64,000 bases of DNA, taken from positions 372,001 through 436,000 of the forward strand of contig OW569360.1 in the NCBI GenBank assembly GCA_937625935.1, in the 5' to 3' direction. Source of the DNA: Tetramitus jugosus. Lineage: Eukaryota > Heterolobosea > Eutetramitea > Acrasida > Vahlkampfiidae. The number at the start of each line of letters is the position of its first letter. The stretch's first letter is position 1. The notes beneath the pieces are model-generated. The model was given only the letters and a program-made list of their open reading frames with translations. It was not told where the DNA came from and made no database searches. The position numbers and the translations under genes are program-made. Below, piece after piece: positions 17,796 to 27,039 of the stretch.

Positions 17796-18374
17796 ATGAA
17801 AACCAACTTCCTTGTATTAATTGCAATTGTAATTGCTTTCTTTGGATACACGACTGGCTCTGTCCAAACTCTGTACTGTGGAAAGTACCAATGCCCAGCA
17901 AGTGACTTGTGCTGCAGATACAATGTGATTGGAAGTCGACAACAGTGTTACAACCCTTCCACCCATTCGTGCTATTCTGACAAGTACAAGCCAAAACAGA
18001 ACTGTCTCTGTGCAAAGAATGATAAATGTTGCAATGGTGTGTGTTACAACACTGCCAAATTCTTTTGTGACTTGAAAACAGGTACCATCAAGAAACGACT
18101 CTATTCGACAAAGGTTTCTCGAAAAACTACACACACCAATCCAAATCAGTGCGGAACCTTCCAATGTGCCTCTTCTGATTTATGCTGCCACAACAATATT
18201 ATTGGTGCGTATAGGGATGTCTGTTACTCTGCCGCCACTCATGGTTGCAACGCTGATCTATACAATCCATCATACAATTGTCTGTGTGGAATCCGTGATG
18301 CTTGTTGCAACGGTGTTTGCTTCGACAAGTACCTCTACAAGTGCAGTTATGGAAAAGTGGTTCAATTGAAGTAA
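17796..18374 (+). CDS. secreted protein with two 12-cysteine repeats
   Basis: 192 residues from the ATG at 17796. Residues 1-22 are a clear signal peptide (FLVLIAIVIAFFG). Two tandem modules follow, at about 28-91 and 117-180, each with twelve cysteines in the same spacing: C-x4-C-x6-CC, then single Cys, CLC, KCC/ACC-NGVC and a final aromatic-x-C. The NGVCYN--FFC and NGVCFD--YKC endings resemble the fungal septum-glucanase carbohydrate-binding domain (Pfam Carb_bind), an impression only. Likely disulfide-rich extracellular or cyst-wall/lectin-like protein. No transmembrane or GPI tail. Function unproven. Confidence 0.7.
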   Translation: MKTNFLVLIAIVIAFFGYTTGSVQTLYCGKYQCPASDLCCRYNVIGSRQQCYNPSTHSCYSDKYKPKQNCLCAKNDKCCNGVCYNTAKFFCDLKTGTIKKRLYSTKVSRKTTHTNPNQCGTFQCASSDLCCHNNIIGAYRDVCYSAATHGCNADLYNPSYNCLCGIRDACCNGVCFDKYLYKCSYGKVVQLK

Positions 18375-18536
18375 CTTCTCTTATAAATCAAAATTTTATT
18401 CTAGCAAATCTATCTCGCTTGTGTATCGGCTGAAAAATTCAAAAAAACTCGATTCTGAGTGTCATAAAACTCAATGATTATTGGCTATTCATCGTTTCCA
18501 AGCACATAATGATCCTTGATTATTGTCGAAATATCA

Positions 18537-18706
18537 TGAGGTCCTCTCTTGGAACCTGTGCCGAAGTGTAACTCTTTTAGCTAAAAAGGAAGTACTTCTT
18601 GGGCTTCAAAAATACACAGAACAACGTGGGAGGACATCCAGCAACTTAACATCAAGTTAATTCGCCAATCCTTGGCGAAGTCTGTCCTTGTCCTGGTCAG
18701 GTTGAC
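18537..18706. other. hairpin-rich intergenic stretch, possible structured RNA
   Basis: Within the 695-bp gap 18375-19069, several inverted repeats cluster: GTCCTC (18541-18546) with GAGGAC (18630-18635); a CTTTT-AGCT-AAAAG hairpin; the 10-bp palindrome GAAGTACTTC; AACTT/AAGTT; an 8-bp TTCGCCAA-TCC-TTGGCGAA hairpin near 18661-18679; and TTGTCCTG-GT-CAGGTTGACAA. No open frame of note covers it. I could not match it to RNase P, SRP, U1-U6, U3 or 5S RNA on either strand. The rest of the gap up to the LRR gene is A/C-rich leader. Confidence 0.3.
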
Positions 18707-19069
18707 AAATAGTTAAAAGCCTACATTACTGAGGGTTCTCGAGTAGTCTCCTATCTCAATACTAACTCAGCCAGATGGTGCTTAACTTCTCTATTCGAAA
18801 TGGGAAGAGGTGGTTCCACCATTGTATGAACGTAGACATCAAGGATGTAAATCGGAGCAACTTCCGCGCTTTCCTTAAAAAACGAATAACTCTTGATTTT
18901 CGGTAATAAACTCAAATCAACTGACAGCTGTTTCACGTGTCGTGTGGCACTGTCGAGAATCCCCGACTCTAAGGTATTCAAACAACAACAAAACAGAAAC
19001 AAGTGAGCGAACTCGAAAAAACCAACAACAAAATCAACTAACGATATTGAACGATACATTGATCAAACA

Positions 19070-20923
19070 ATGGCCGACAACGATCCAACACCGCCAACAA
19101 CAACTTCAACAACAGTTGTTGGATCCAATCAACAACAACCATCTTCTTCTTCATCTTCTTCTTCTTCTCAACAACAAACTTCTCCATTACTCACTTCCAC
19201 TACGACTGCTACTGCGACTGCCACTGCTACTGCTACGACAACGAGTAAAGATGGTGGTAGTGGTGGTGAAGAAGACATTATTGATCAAACAGAGAGAGAA
19301 GAAATGACACAAGAAAAGGAAGTGGAAGAAGCCATCAAGGATCATTACTTCAAGTGTGAATACAGGGAATTGGACGCTATTCCACATCACATACTCACGA
19401 GTAAACAATTGAGAACAGAGTTGGAAGTGTTGTTTCTCAGTAATAACAATATTGGAGGCTTCCCGTACGAGATTATCAATTTGGAAGGATTGAAGTGTCT
19501 CAACATTTCACACAACAAGATATCAACGTTGACTACGGAGTTTATGACTCTGGTGAGGTTGATTGGAGTGGATTTGTCCTATAATTTGATTGATAAGATA
19601 CCGCCTCGTTGGTTACCAAAGCTCACAGAGTTGCGCTTCTTGAATTTGGATCATAATTTGTTGCGTCAGATACCGTCGACGATATCATTGGCCAATGAAT
19701 TGACTCATTTGCAGCTCAGTGGAAATCGGTTGACATCGATACCGCCCGAGATTGGTCAATTAAAAAATTTGAGAATATTGCACTTGAAGCAGAATAAGCT
19801 AAAATCGTTGCCGAGAGAAATTTGTAAGCTAACGGGCTTGGAAGAGCTGCACTTGGATCGGAATCAACTGACTGTGTTGCCAGAGGAAATATTTTCGTCA
19901 TTGACTGCTCTCAAGCACTTTAGTTTGTCGCATAATGCCTTTAATAACTCTGACGTGTTGAAAGGAATGGACAAATTGCAGCGTATCACAAGTGTGCTCC
20001 TTGCATCGAACAAGTTTACAACACTTCCCGATTTAACATTTGCATTGGAAAAGGTAACGACATTTGACATGGCAAACAATCGGTTGACGAATATCCCAAT
20101 CGGTATATCGACTCTGTTTCCATGTATCACTTGGTTGGACCTTCAATGCAACAAACTAAATTCACTACCATTGGATTTTAACAAGTTTGTTCACTTGACA
20201 TACCTCAACGTGTGTCACAACGAACTCACAACTCTGCCTAAGGAAATTGGAGAATGTCACAATCTAGTGACATTGAAAGCCAGTCACAATCTGATTCAAG
20301 ATGTGCATCAATATTGTTTCAACACACAAATGAGCAAGCTGACTGAAGTGTTTTTGGACTTTAACAAACTTACGATACTACCCAATACCATTCATGAATG
20401 TCCGAGTCTGATGGAATTGATTGTTGAATCGAATGAACTGACAGAGCTGCCCGAGTTATTGTTCCACTCTCCAAGGTTATATTCCATTAGAGCTGCGAAC
20501 AATTGCATTGATTTGTTCCCTGCCCATATCGAAAAGTTTATCAAGCTGCGGAAGTTGTGTCTCAAGAACAATAATATCCACAAGGTGCCAAAGTCGATTG
20601 TTTATCTCAAGACACTAAAGTTCTTGAATCTAAAAGGCAACCCTATCGTGGATATTTATAACGAACAGGGATTGGAAGCTGTAGTCGACGCAGACAATCA
20701 AGAGCATGACTTGCTACACAAAAGCAATACTCCAAGAGGTGAAAAACAGACAGGCTCTGGTGCCAAGGATATGCCCGCACACCCAGATGGCCACATTCTA
20801 AATGGAGAGGACGATGAATCATCGGACAACACTGAAGAGGAGGAAGAGGAAGAACCCACCAGAACAATAGAGGACTTTCTTAAACTTCCCCCAAGAGAAC
20901 ACGTGATATGCTCAATACAATGA
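19070..20923 (+). CDS. leucine-rich-repeat protein
   Basis: 617 residues. After a T/S/Q-rich low-complexity head (1-75) and an acidic linker, about 15 or more LRRs of 22-24 residues run from about residue 105 to 530, with the typical short LRR core (LEVLFLSNNNIGGFP, LRILHLKQNKLKSLP, LTHLQLSGNRLTSIP). The repeats belong to the Ras-suppressor/SHOC2-like type with xxLPxxI caps. The tail is acidic and ends near a hydrophobic pentad. No kinase, Ras or TIR domain is attached, so it is probably a protein-binding scaffold, as in many amoebae. No signal peptide, so cytosolic. Confidence 0.85.
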   Translation: MADNDPTPPTTTSTTVVGSNQQQPSSSSSSSSSQQQTSPLLTSTTTATATATATATTTSKDGGSGGEEDIIDQTEREEMTQEKEVEEAIKDHYFKCEYRELDAIPHHILTSKQLRTELEVLFLSNNNIGGFPYEIINLEGLKCLNISHNKISTLTTEFMTLVRLIGVDLSYNLIDKIPPRWLPKLTELRFLNLDHNLLRQIPSTISLANELTHLQLSGNRLTSIPPEIGQLKNLRILHLKQNKLKSLPREICKLTGLEELHLDRNQLTVLPEEIFSSLTALKHFSLSHNAFNNSDVLKGMDKLQRITSVLLASNKFTTLPDLTFALEKVTTFDMANNRLTNIPIGISTLFPCITWLDLQCNKLNSLPLDFNKFVHLTYLNVCHNELTTLPKEIGECHNLVTLKASHNLIQDVHQYCFNTQMSKLTEVFLDFNKLTILPNTIHECPSLMELIVESNELTELPELLFHSPRLYSIRAANNCIDLFPAHIEKFIKLRKLCLKNNNIHKVPKSIVYLKTLKFLNLKGNPIVDIYNEQGLEAVVDADNQEHDLLHKSNTPRGEKQTGSGAKDMPAHPDGHILNGEDDESSDNTEEEEEEEPTRTIEDFLKLPPREHVICSIQ

Positions 20924-20950
20924 CAGTTTCTGCTCAATGTTAAAAAGGAT

Positions 20951-21033
20951 CGCACTCTGTAGGATTTGAACCTACGCACGGTTTCCCGTACCTGATTTCT
21001 AGTCAGGCTCCTTGACCGCTCGGACAAGAGTGC
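20951..21033 (-). tRNA. tRNA-Ser (anticodon AGA)
   Basis: Minus strand: acceptor GCACTCT pairs with AGAGTGC, discriminator G, D arm TCCGAGCGGTC, anticodon stem CCTGA/TCAGG with loop CTAGAAA (anticodon AGA), a long variable arm (TACGGGAAACCGTGC), and T arm GTAGG-TTCAAAT-CCTAC. The long variable arm and G73 are serine identity features. A run of five T lies just downstream on the minus strand (20942-20946). A LINE copy is inserted 46 bp upstream of its 5' end. Confidence 0.95.
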
Positions 21034-21064
21034 CAGATATGTACTAGAATCTTTGATCCATTCC

Positions 21065-21079
21065 CAATATAAAAATTTC
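21065..21079 (+). repeat. target-site duplication, 5' copy
   Basis: CAATATAAAAATTTC at the 5' edge of the LINE copy; it matches 14 of 15 bases with 22535-22549 directly after the poly(A) tail. It lies 31 bp from the tRNA-Ser 5' end. Confidence 0.8.
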
Positions 21080-21080
21080 A

Positions 21081-22421
21081 GTCGCACATGCATGTGTACA
21101 TCCCATCTTTCTATATGCATGTGAATTCACAAAATGGACGATGAAATCGATGGATGATGTGGATATGATTGGAAAGAGGCTCGTCAAGCATGGTTCTAAA
21201 GCAATGCTAAGATATCCGACGGAGTTGCTATACATTGGCCCCGAGTGGGGATCCATTGGTCTAGACAACTTCTCGGAAGCAGTTGCTACTCGCACAGCAC
21301 TTTTTGTGAAATCCATGATGAGAGGGAAGAGAGATCAGGAAGCTAACATTCTGTGGATGGACACTCTTGAGTATATCAAGAAACACTACACGTTCCGGTC
21401 GGAGAACGTCTTCCAGTCGGACCACAGAGTTACGGAAGTCAAACACTCTTTCATGAAATGGAGCGCAATGCGGCTGCACGAGAAGGGAATCATCATCACT
21501 GATGACTCCCAGAGCCGCTGTGAAGGGTGCAAGTTATCTAATTACTTGTCAGCTAGGTCTCTCAGACTGCTCAGCAGGGTTGGCTTGTACCAGAGACAAC
21601 AACTACTGAATGAGGGTAGGATCAGGAGCTACGAGTCACTAAAGACCGAGGTTGGCAAGGGTTTTGGACCTAAAACCTACCACGAAGTATCCCTCGCGGT
21701 GATGGCAATGCCGAATTGCATGAATATAGAGCTGCATCAAACAAAGGGATTCATACACACCATCAGATTCAATGGTAAGTATGCGAGGGGAAAAGAAGAT
21801 CTGAAGGAGTTGTTCCTTCAGGAGCGTAAGGCGCTCATCTGTCAAAATTCGCAATGGTGGTTGCAGGATGCTGCAATGGAGCATAAGAATCAGTTCGACT
21901 TTCTCAAGAACCCATTTGTTGTTGATCGTCAGCTGGAGTGGTTCCACGCCCAAGTACGTAGTGGTACATTACATACCAGAGTGGTGTGTAACTATTTGTA
22001 CGATGATGACGGCCCCTATTTATGCCCGAGATGCGGTACTGAACCTGATACAATCCTCCACTGTCTTGTCAGATGCCAGTATGCAATTGACGCCCGAAGA
22101 AAGCTTGTCATGGAAGTCTACAACAAGTTGCTCAAACTTCCATTACATCGAGAGTCCGCCATCTCCCTATGGTTTGACAAAGTTCTGTTCAGAAACGGAT
22201 TCATGTGGCCAATGCCGAGGAAGTCGAGCAGAGAGTACCTCATGGGAATGATGGGTTTAGAGAACGACGCTGTCGACCAGGTGATGGATGCACTGATGAA
22301 AAATGGGATGAAACAAGAAGTAGCACTGCGAAAGGCCCGCAGTTTTGTGTGCTGGGTGAAGAGTCGCTGCATCACAGTGTTGCACAGACTCTACCAGCAA
22401 TCAAAGGACTGCAAACAGTAG
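21081..22421 (+). pseudogene. C-terminal part of LINE ORF2 (zinc-knuckle region after RT)
   Basis: About 446 codons open from the insertion junction; the first in-frame ATG is 21141. The reverse-transcriptase core is lost. What remains is the region after RT found in many LINEs: LLSRVGLYQRQQLL, LHTRVVCNYLY, and the zf-RVT-like CPRCGTEPDTILHCLVRC (C-x2-C-x8-H-x4-C). No endonuclease domain and no stop codons inside, so the copy is fairly young. I call it a fragment, not a functional gene, although the frame itself is intact. Confidence 0.85.
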
Positions 22422-22473
22422 TAACGCTCTGCGAGCGTTACTAACAAGAAAGAGGAGACGCTCTTCGAGCGTC
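22421..22473 (+). other. two stem-loops in the LINE 3' UTR
   Basis: GTAACGCTC-TGC-GAGCGTTAC (22421-22441, 9-bp stem) and GACGCTC-TTC-GAGCGTC (22457-22473, 7-bp stem). Both share ACGCTC/GAGCGT with a 3-nt loop. They follow the stop codon and precede the poly(A). In other LINEs a 3' stem-loop is what the reverse transcriptase recognises; that role here is inference. Confidence 0.7.
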
Positions 22474-22534
22474 ACAAGGACAGAGTAATAAAGAGCAACC
22501 GCGTGTTGTATTAAAAAAAAAAAAAAAAAAAAAC

Positions 22535-22549
22535 AATAAAAAAATTTCG
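22535..22549 (+). repeat. target-site duplication, 3' copy
   Basis: CAATAAAAAAATTTC directly after the poly(A) tract; one mismatch to the 5' copy at 21065-21079. Confidence 0.8.
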
Positions 22550-22786
22550 ATAAATTTTTGTAACATTTTCATCCAGCCCTCGCTCTTTGTGGGGTGGTAT
22601 CATTGAGCTGTTGAACAATGTTGGTCAAACACTGTTTCTAAGCGAACATTCCAATTTTGAGTCCAACCGAACAATAACTATTGGGACGACAAAATCGAGG
22701 AAGTCACTCCGAGTTGAAAAGGGGAAGTGACGGTTGTATTAAAATGAACTTTTTGGTTTGTTTGTTGTTGGTGTTGGTTCAGCACA

Positions 22787-23449
22787 TCAAGAAGATTGAC
22801 TGATTTTATCAATCAAGCGATGTACTTGCTCGAATTGTGGCGTAGTCTGAGGAGCTTGAGATCTACTCTCGTCGCGACAACCGTGAACCATTGCAACTCT
22901 TTTCAGCGACTCCTCAGCACTAAGTTGATACAATCGACCGAGAACAATAGCACAAATTGTACCTGTGCGTCCATGACCTCCCCAACAGTGAATCAACATT
23001 TTCTCTCCGCGATGAAACCTTGGAATCAGTTCATTGTCCACAAATGAGTTCACTTCGGTATCCTGTGCCACATGTGTATCTGGAATCTCTAGTTGCAAGA
23101 ATTGCAGTGACGAACTCTTGTTTTGACCAAGATTGAATTCCGATTCAAAAACAGATCGATATTCCTTGAATCTCTGGAGCTCTTTGTTTGTCTGCAAACA
23201 CACAATGGTTCTAATTCCGCTCTCCAAGATGCATCTGGCCTTTTCTATGGCCTTTTTCTCGTCTGTATCTCCTGGGTAAGCACTCATCAACAAACGGTCT
23301 CTGATTAACCAGTTGCTAGTTCCTGTAGGACCACGATGGTGATCCACAAACTCATCTCCCATCTCCTTCTTGTGGTAGAGAGCACCAGGTTTCCAGGAGT
23401 GAATTGGCTTGATATTGCTAGGCAGTGGAATTAAATATGGAAGCTCCAT
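22787..23449 (-). CDS. dual-specificity/tyrosine phosphatase
   Basis: 220 residues. The PTP loop is HCWGGHGRTGT with Cys155 and Arg161 (HCx5RT), preceded by a strand of hydrophobics (KMLIHC). Upstream there is a likely general-acid Asp in EIPDTHVAQD (about 124-130), and the N-terminus has a GPTGTSNWLIRDRLLMSAYPGD block that positions substrate in several small plant-like and protist DSPs. Cytosolic, no targeting signal, no C2 or KIM domain. Substrate (protein, phosphoinositide or RNA cap) cannot be told from sequence. The gene converges with the LINE side and lies 130 bp from the end of the Iwr1 gene. Confidence 0.85.
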   Translation of the reverse strand: MELPYLIPLPSNIKPIHSWKPGALYHKKEMGDEFVDHHRGPTGTSNWLIRDRLLMSAYPGDTDEKKAIEKARCILESGIRTIVCLQTNKELQRFKEYRSVFESEFNLGQNKSSSLQFLQLEIPDTHVAQDTEVNSFVDNELIPRFHRGEKMLIHCWGGHGRTGTICAIVLGRLYQLSAEESLKRVAMVHGCRDESRSQAPQTTPQFEQVHRLIDKISQSS

Positions 23450-23579
23450 TGAAGGAATAACGCGTTGAGTGATTTGTTTTGTGTCTGAAAGAGTCTCCTT
23501 TTTGAAATGCGCTGTCTGAAGTTCGATTCAGAGTTAGCGGAAAAGTAACAACAAAATGAAGAAGCGAATGTAAAGGTGT

Positions 23580-25304
23580 TTATTCGTAGTCCATGTCCTG
23601 ATCAGAATACTCTTCATTTTCGTCCAAATACTCGCCACCATAGTCGTAGTCATCTTCATCATTGTACTCGTCATCATTATAGAACTGCTTCTTTGGCATA
23701 TCTTGATGATACTCTTCAGCACTGACCGTAGAGAATCCATAGAGGTGCGTATCGTACTTTGCCTTCAACGTTTCATACTTCTCATGATCATTCTCCTCGA
23801 ACAAATCACTATTGTCATATACTCTTGGATCAATGTCAAACTCTGATTGATTCCTCTCTTGAACCCAGAACTGCTCCTCTTGCTGCTGCAAATACTCGTC
23901 TTCATCCATGTAATTGGGATCGAACTGATCACCAAAACCAAAATCTTCACCTTCATCAGGATAGTCATTGTTTGGATTGGCTTCGTCGTTTGAATCCTCC
24001 GAGTCATAGTCCAGCAAGTCCTCCTCAGTCGCGTACTCTGTGTCATACCAAATTGTGTCTTGATCATACCTCTCAATCTTCACAATATTCTTTTGTTTTG
24101 ATGAAGCAGAAGAAGAAGCAGCAGCACTAGTACTTTCGTCTTTCATTGCACCATCTTCCTCTTCCTCATCGTTCATATAATAATAATCATAGACAAAATC
24201 ACTGTGTTCACTCTCATCATTCTTCATTAGGTAATTGTACTCCTCGGCAGACATGGTTTGCTTCAACAAAGACGCATACTGTTGCATCTCCATAAAATCC
24301 TGTTGATCCCTCTGCTCATTTTGCTTCTTCTGCTGCTCCTTGATCTCCTTCCGATCACTCTCTTCGTCTTCAACGTGCAAATCCACTTGAATCAACCTCG
24401 TATCACCATCAATACTCCTCTTCTCATTAATCTTCAACAATCGAATCTCTCTCACATTTTGTTTAAACTTTTGAGCTCTTTTCTCTCGAGCACTACTCTT
24501 CAAATCCACATTTTTCAGCTGATTCCGATTTTTGGTTTTTTCAATTTTTTGGCGCGCAACACTCAAATTGTAATCGTTGGCCGAGTCGATGAAACTGAAG
24601 CGTTTGAGCGGGAAATCCTTGAGCGCGGTTTGAGCGCTCATACGACTCGAAAGTTCCTCATCGAGAGTATCGTTCATGACAATGGTTCTCTTTTGACGCT
24701 TTGGTGCTTGTTCCATATAAAATTCCTCCAATGGATCATCGTCTCTTCGTCTCTTTACACAAATGACCACCTTTTTCGCTATATTACTGTTCTTGTTCTT
24801 CTGTTTCTGATTTCCATCCTCATCATCATCATCATTCGTCCTCTGTTCAAAGCCAACTTGTTTCTTGTCCCATTTTTTGATCCGAGATGATTTTTGAACT
24901 TGTTCTTCCGCCTCTGCTGCTTCTGCTTCTTCTTCTTCTGTTTCTCTGCGTACTCTCTCCAATAGTTGCTTTGTGTACTTGTCGGAAATTTGTTCAATCG
25001 TAGGATGACTCCTTGAGTTGTTGTTCGATCGGGTACTACGACGAGAGTTGGTACTACTGTTGTTGGGTACTTTGGGAGCAAATGACCATGGTTTTTGTAC
25101 AGTCAATGTTTGATTTAGTGTAAATGCAGTGGTGGAATTGCTATTGTTGTTGATGTTGTCTAGTTGAGAGAAAACATCATGTGATTTTTGATGAAAGGAA
25201 CGAGTCACGTTGTTTTGGTCTTCTTGGTCGCTATCTTTGTTCTCTTGCATTTGTTTTGTTTTTTTTGTTGTGTCTGCGTTTGGTGAATGTTCATTGTTTT
25301 GCAT
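23580..25304 (-). CDS. IWR1: Iwr1-like protein, RNA polymerase II nuclear import factor
   Basis: 574 residues, mostly charged and low complexity. The diagnostic block is near residues 415-455: IWYDTEYATEEDLLDYDSED-SNDE--NNDYPDEGED, which matches the conserved Iwr1/SLC7A6OS motif (D-S-N-D-E ... D-Y-P-D-E). In yeast Iwr1 accompanies assembled Pol II into the nucleus and is re-exported by Crm1. The family's N-terminal basic NLS-like stretch may correspond to the KKVVICVKRRRDDDPLEEF segment around residue 180-200. Length is greater than the yeast protein because of acidic and Q/N-rich inserts. The tail is very acidic. Confidence 0.8.
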   Translation of the reverse strand: MQNNEHSPNADTTKKTKQMQENKDSDQEDQNNVTRSFHQKSHDVFSQLDNINNNSNSTTAFTLNQTLTVQKPWSFAPKVPNNSSTNSRRSTRSNNNSRSHPTIEQISDKYTKQLLERVRRETEEEEAEAAEAEEQVQKSSRIKKWDKKQVGFEQRTNDDDDEDGNQKQKNKNSNIAKKVVICVKRRRDDDPLEEFYMEQAPKRQKRTIVMNDTLDEELSSRMSAQTALKDFPLKRFSFIDSANDYNLSVARQKIEKTKNRNQLKNVDLKSSAREKRAQKFKQNVREIRLLKINEKRSIDGDTRLIQVDLHVEDEESDRKEIKEQQKKQNEQRDQQDFMEMQQYASLLKQTMSAEEYNYLMKNDESEHSDFVYDYYYMNDEEEEDGAMKDESTSAAASSSASSKQKNIVKIERYDQDTIWYDTEYATEEDLLDYDSEDSNDEANPNNDYPDEGEDFGFGDQFDPNYMDEDEYLQQQEEQFWVQERNQSEFDIDPRVYDNSDLFEENDHEKYETLKAKYDTHLYGFSTVSAEEYHQDMPKKQFYNDDEYNDEDDYDYGGEYLDENEEYSDQDMDYE

Positions 25305-25442
25305 TTTTATTGAAGTAGGAATCTTCGAAGTTCCTGAAGAAGAAAATCATTGGTGTTTGGAATGGTAGTGGATTTCACCACCAACGAAACAAGCTTTCAT
25401 TTGTCAGTCACTGTACTTGGCTACAGTAGACGAGTGATAGAA

Positions 25443-25517
25443 GGATTACAGCATCGAGGGTCCCTGTAATAGGTGCCGTTGGGTCGTTCAAATTCCGAAC
25501 AAATCGGAATTTGACCC
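25443..25517. other. two adjacent hairpins upstream of GMP reductase
   Basis: ATTACAG pairs with CTGTAAT (7 bp) around 25445-25470, and CAAATTCCG pairs with CGGAATTTG (25489-25497 with 25505-25513) inside an outer GGGT/ACCC. They lie between the divergent starts of Iwr1 and GMP reductase. Could be regulatory RNA, or dyad binding sites. In the same 432-bp gap, a 68-codon ORF at 25543-25749 overlaps the GMPR start and I do not call it. Confidence 0.3.
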
Positions 25518-25736
25518 AGGTTCGTTCACACACGTTCTATTCATGTCGAAAAAAGGAGAGCCAGGCGTGAGGTGCAGCAAGAATTTGTTTGAAGCGGCAA
25601 AACTGGAAACAGCTTTAAAAGCATGTGAGTCTCGTTCCTTGTTGACTTTTCACACAAAAAAAAAACATGAACAACACAACAACATAACAGCCTGCCAAAC
25701 TTTTGGTTTTAACTTTAACGTTTTATTACTATCAAC

Positions 25737-26872
25737 ATGCCTTCTATGATTTCCCACAAATTGGACGAGTATTTGACTTTTGATGATGTCACTTTGGGTA
25801 TGATACTTTCTTGCGCTTTGTTTTTCGCGCCAAAAAGCGCGTACAGTGTTCCGAGCTGAAAGCTTTCAACAGAGCTAACACAAATATTTCTTTAGTTCCT
25901 CAATTCAACAATGTTCCAAGCAGATTGAACCCTGAACTTGACACATGGTTGACCTCCAAGACCAAAATCTCCATCCCTATGGTCGCTGCCAACATGGACA
26001 CTGTCATTGGTGAAGATTTGGCTGATTTGCTCATCAAGAATGGTGGTTTGCCAATCTTCCATCGTTTCACCTCATTTGAGAAGCAATGCGAGTGGGTTGA
26101 CAAGTACAAGGACCAATGCTTCATCTCCTGTGGTCTCAACAACATTGAACAAACACTTGCTCTGCTCAAGAGAGGTGCCAAGGGTGTTTGCATCGATATT
26201 GCTCATGGTCACTCTGACAACATGTGCAATTTCGTGAGAGACCTCAAGACTGCTCTCCCTGACAAGGAAGTGATTGCCGGTAACGTCTGTACTCCAATGG
26301 GTTACCAAGATTTGGTCAATGCTGGTGCCGATGCGGTCAAGGTTGGTGTTGGCTGCGGTGCTGCTTGCACCACCCGTATCAAGACTGGTTTTGGTGTTCC
26401 TCAATTCTCCGCCATTTACAATTGCGCAGAAATTGCAAAGAGATTGAGAGTGCCTGTGATTGCAGATGGTGGTATTGTCCATGAGAAGGATATGGTTCTT
26501 GCTTTGGCTGCTGGTGCCAGCACTGTCATGATGGGATCCATCTTTGCAAAGACTGCTGAATCTGCAGCACCAAAGCACACTGTCAGAAAGGACGACAGAG
26601 ATGTGTTGATGGTCAAGTACAGAGGACAGGCCAGCAAGGACTTCCAAACTGATTTCTATGGTGGAATGAAGAAGGGAACTGTGGCTGAAGGTGTTGCCTT
26701 TGAGGTTCCATGCACTGGCAGTGCACAGGACGTTATTGACAACTTTACTGGTGCATTGAGAAGTGCATTGACCTACGGCGGTGCTAAGAATATTAAGGAA
26801 CTGCAAAGAAAGGCTGAATTCGTCAAGGTGACTAGAAACTTTTTGACTGAGAGCCACCCACGTCCATACTAG
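25737..26872 (+). CDS. GMPR: GMP reductase (1 intron)
   Basis: Exons 25737-25797 and 25896-26872; the 98-bp intron has GTATGA and TTTAG ends and phase 1 and falls after DVTL. The product is 345 residues, the size of animal GMP reductases; the CBS pair of IMP dehydrogenase is absent. FDDVTLVPQ opens the barrel, and [21 protein letters not shown] carries the catalytic Cys followed by TTR-KTG-G-PQ, typical of GMPR rather than IMPDH. Then VIADGGI and MMGSIFAKT bind phosphate. The enzyme converts GMP to IMP with NADPH. Strong codon bias suggests high expression. The stop is 165 bp from the converging next gene. Confidence 0.9.
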
Positions 26873-27039
26873 GTGCCCTTTTCTACCTCTATCAACCCAA
26901 TCCACCTCTATCCACACACTGAGAGTCATTCCTCTCTGAACACTCCCGTCTACTCCGTACAAATCATCACAACTTAAACTTGTGTGTCCTATCTCAATAA
27001 AGCAACAAAAAAATTGGAGAACTACTGTTTCTGAGTCAT

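Larger units (their letters stand above)
21080..22534 (+). mobile_element. 5'-truncated non-LTR retrotransposon (LINE) upstream of tRNA-Ser
   Basis: A 1,455-bp copy bounded by a 15-bp target-site duplication and ending in 22 uninterrupted A (22513-22534). It carries only the C-terminal part of the second ORF, open right from the 5' junction to 22421, then a short 3' UTR with two hairpins. 5' truncation, oligo(A) and target duplication are the marks of target-primed reverse transcription. The 5' junction is 46 bp upstream of the tRNA-Ser gene and the element points away from it. Confidence 0.88.

Noticed and set aside
18537-18706. Known RNA class (RNase P, SRP, U3, U5) for the hairpin stretch
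   Set aside because: None of the conserved boxes could be matched on either strand.
25543-25749. 5' exon for GMP reductase or a separate small gene
   Set aside because: A GTGAGT donor and ACAG acceptor exist, but the resulting frame stops and does not join GMPR; GMPR is full length without it.
26072-26962. 296-codon antisense ORF over GMP reductase
   Set aside because: Opposite-strand shadow of a biased gene; content is His/Ser-rich without motifs.
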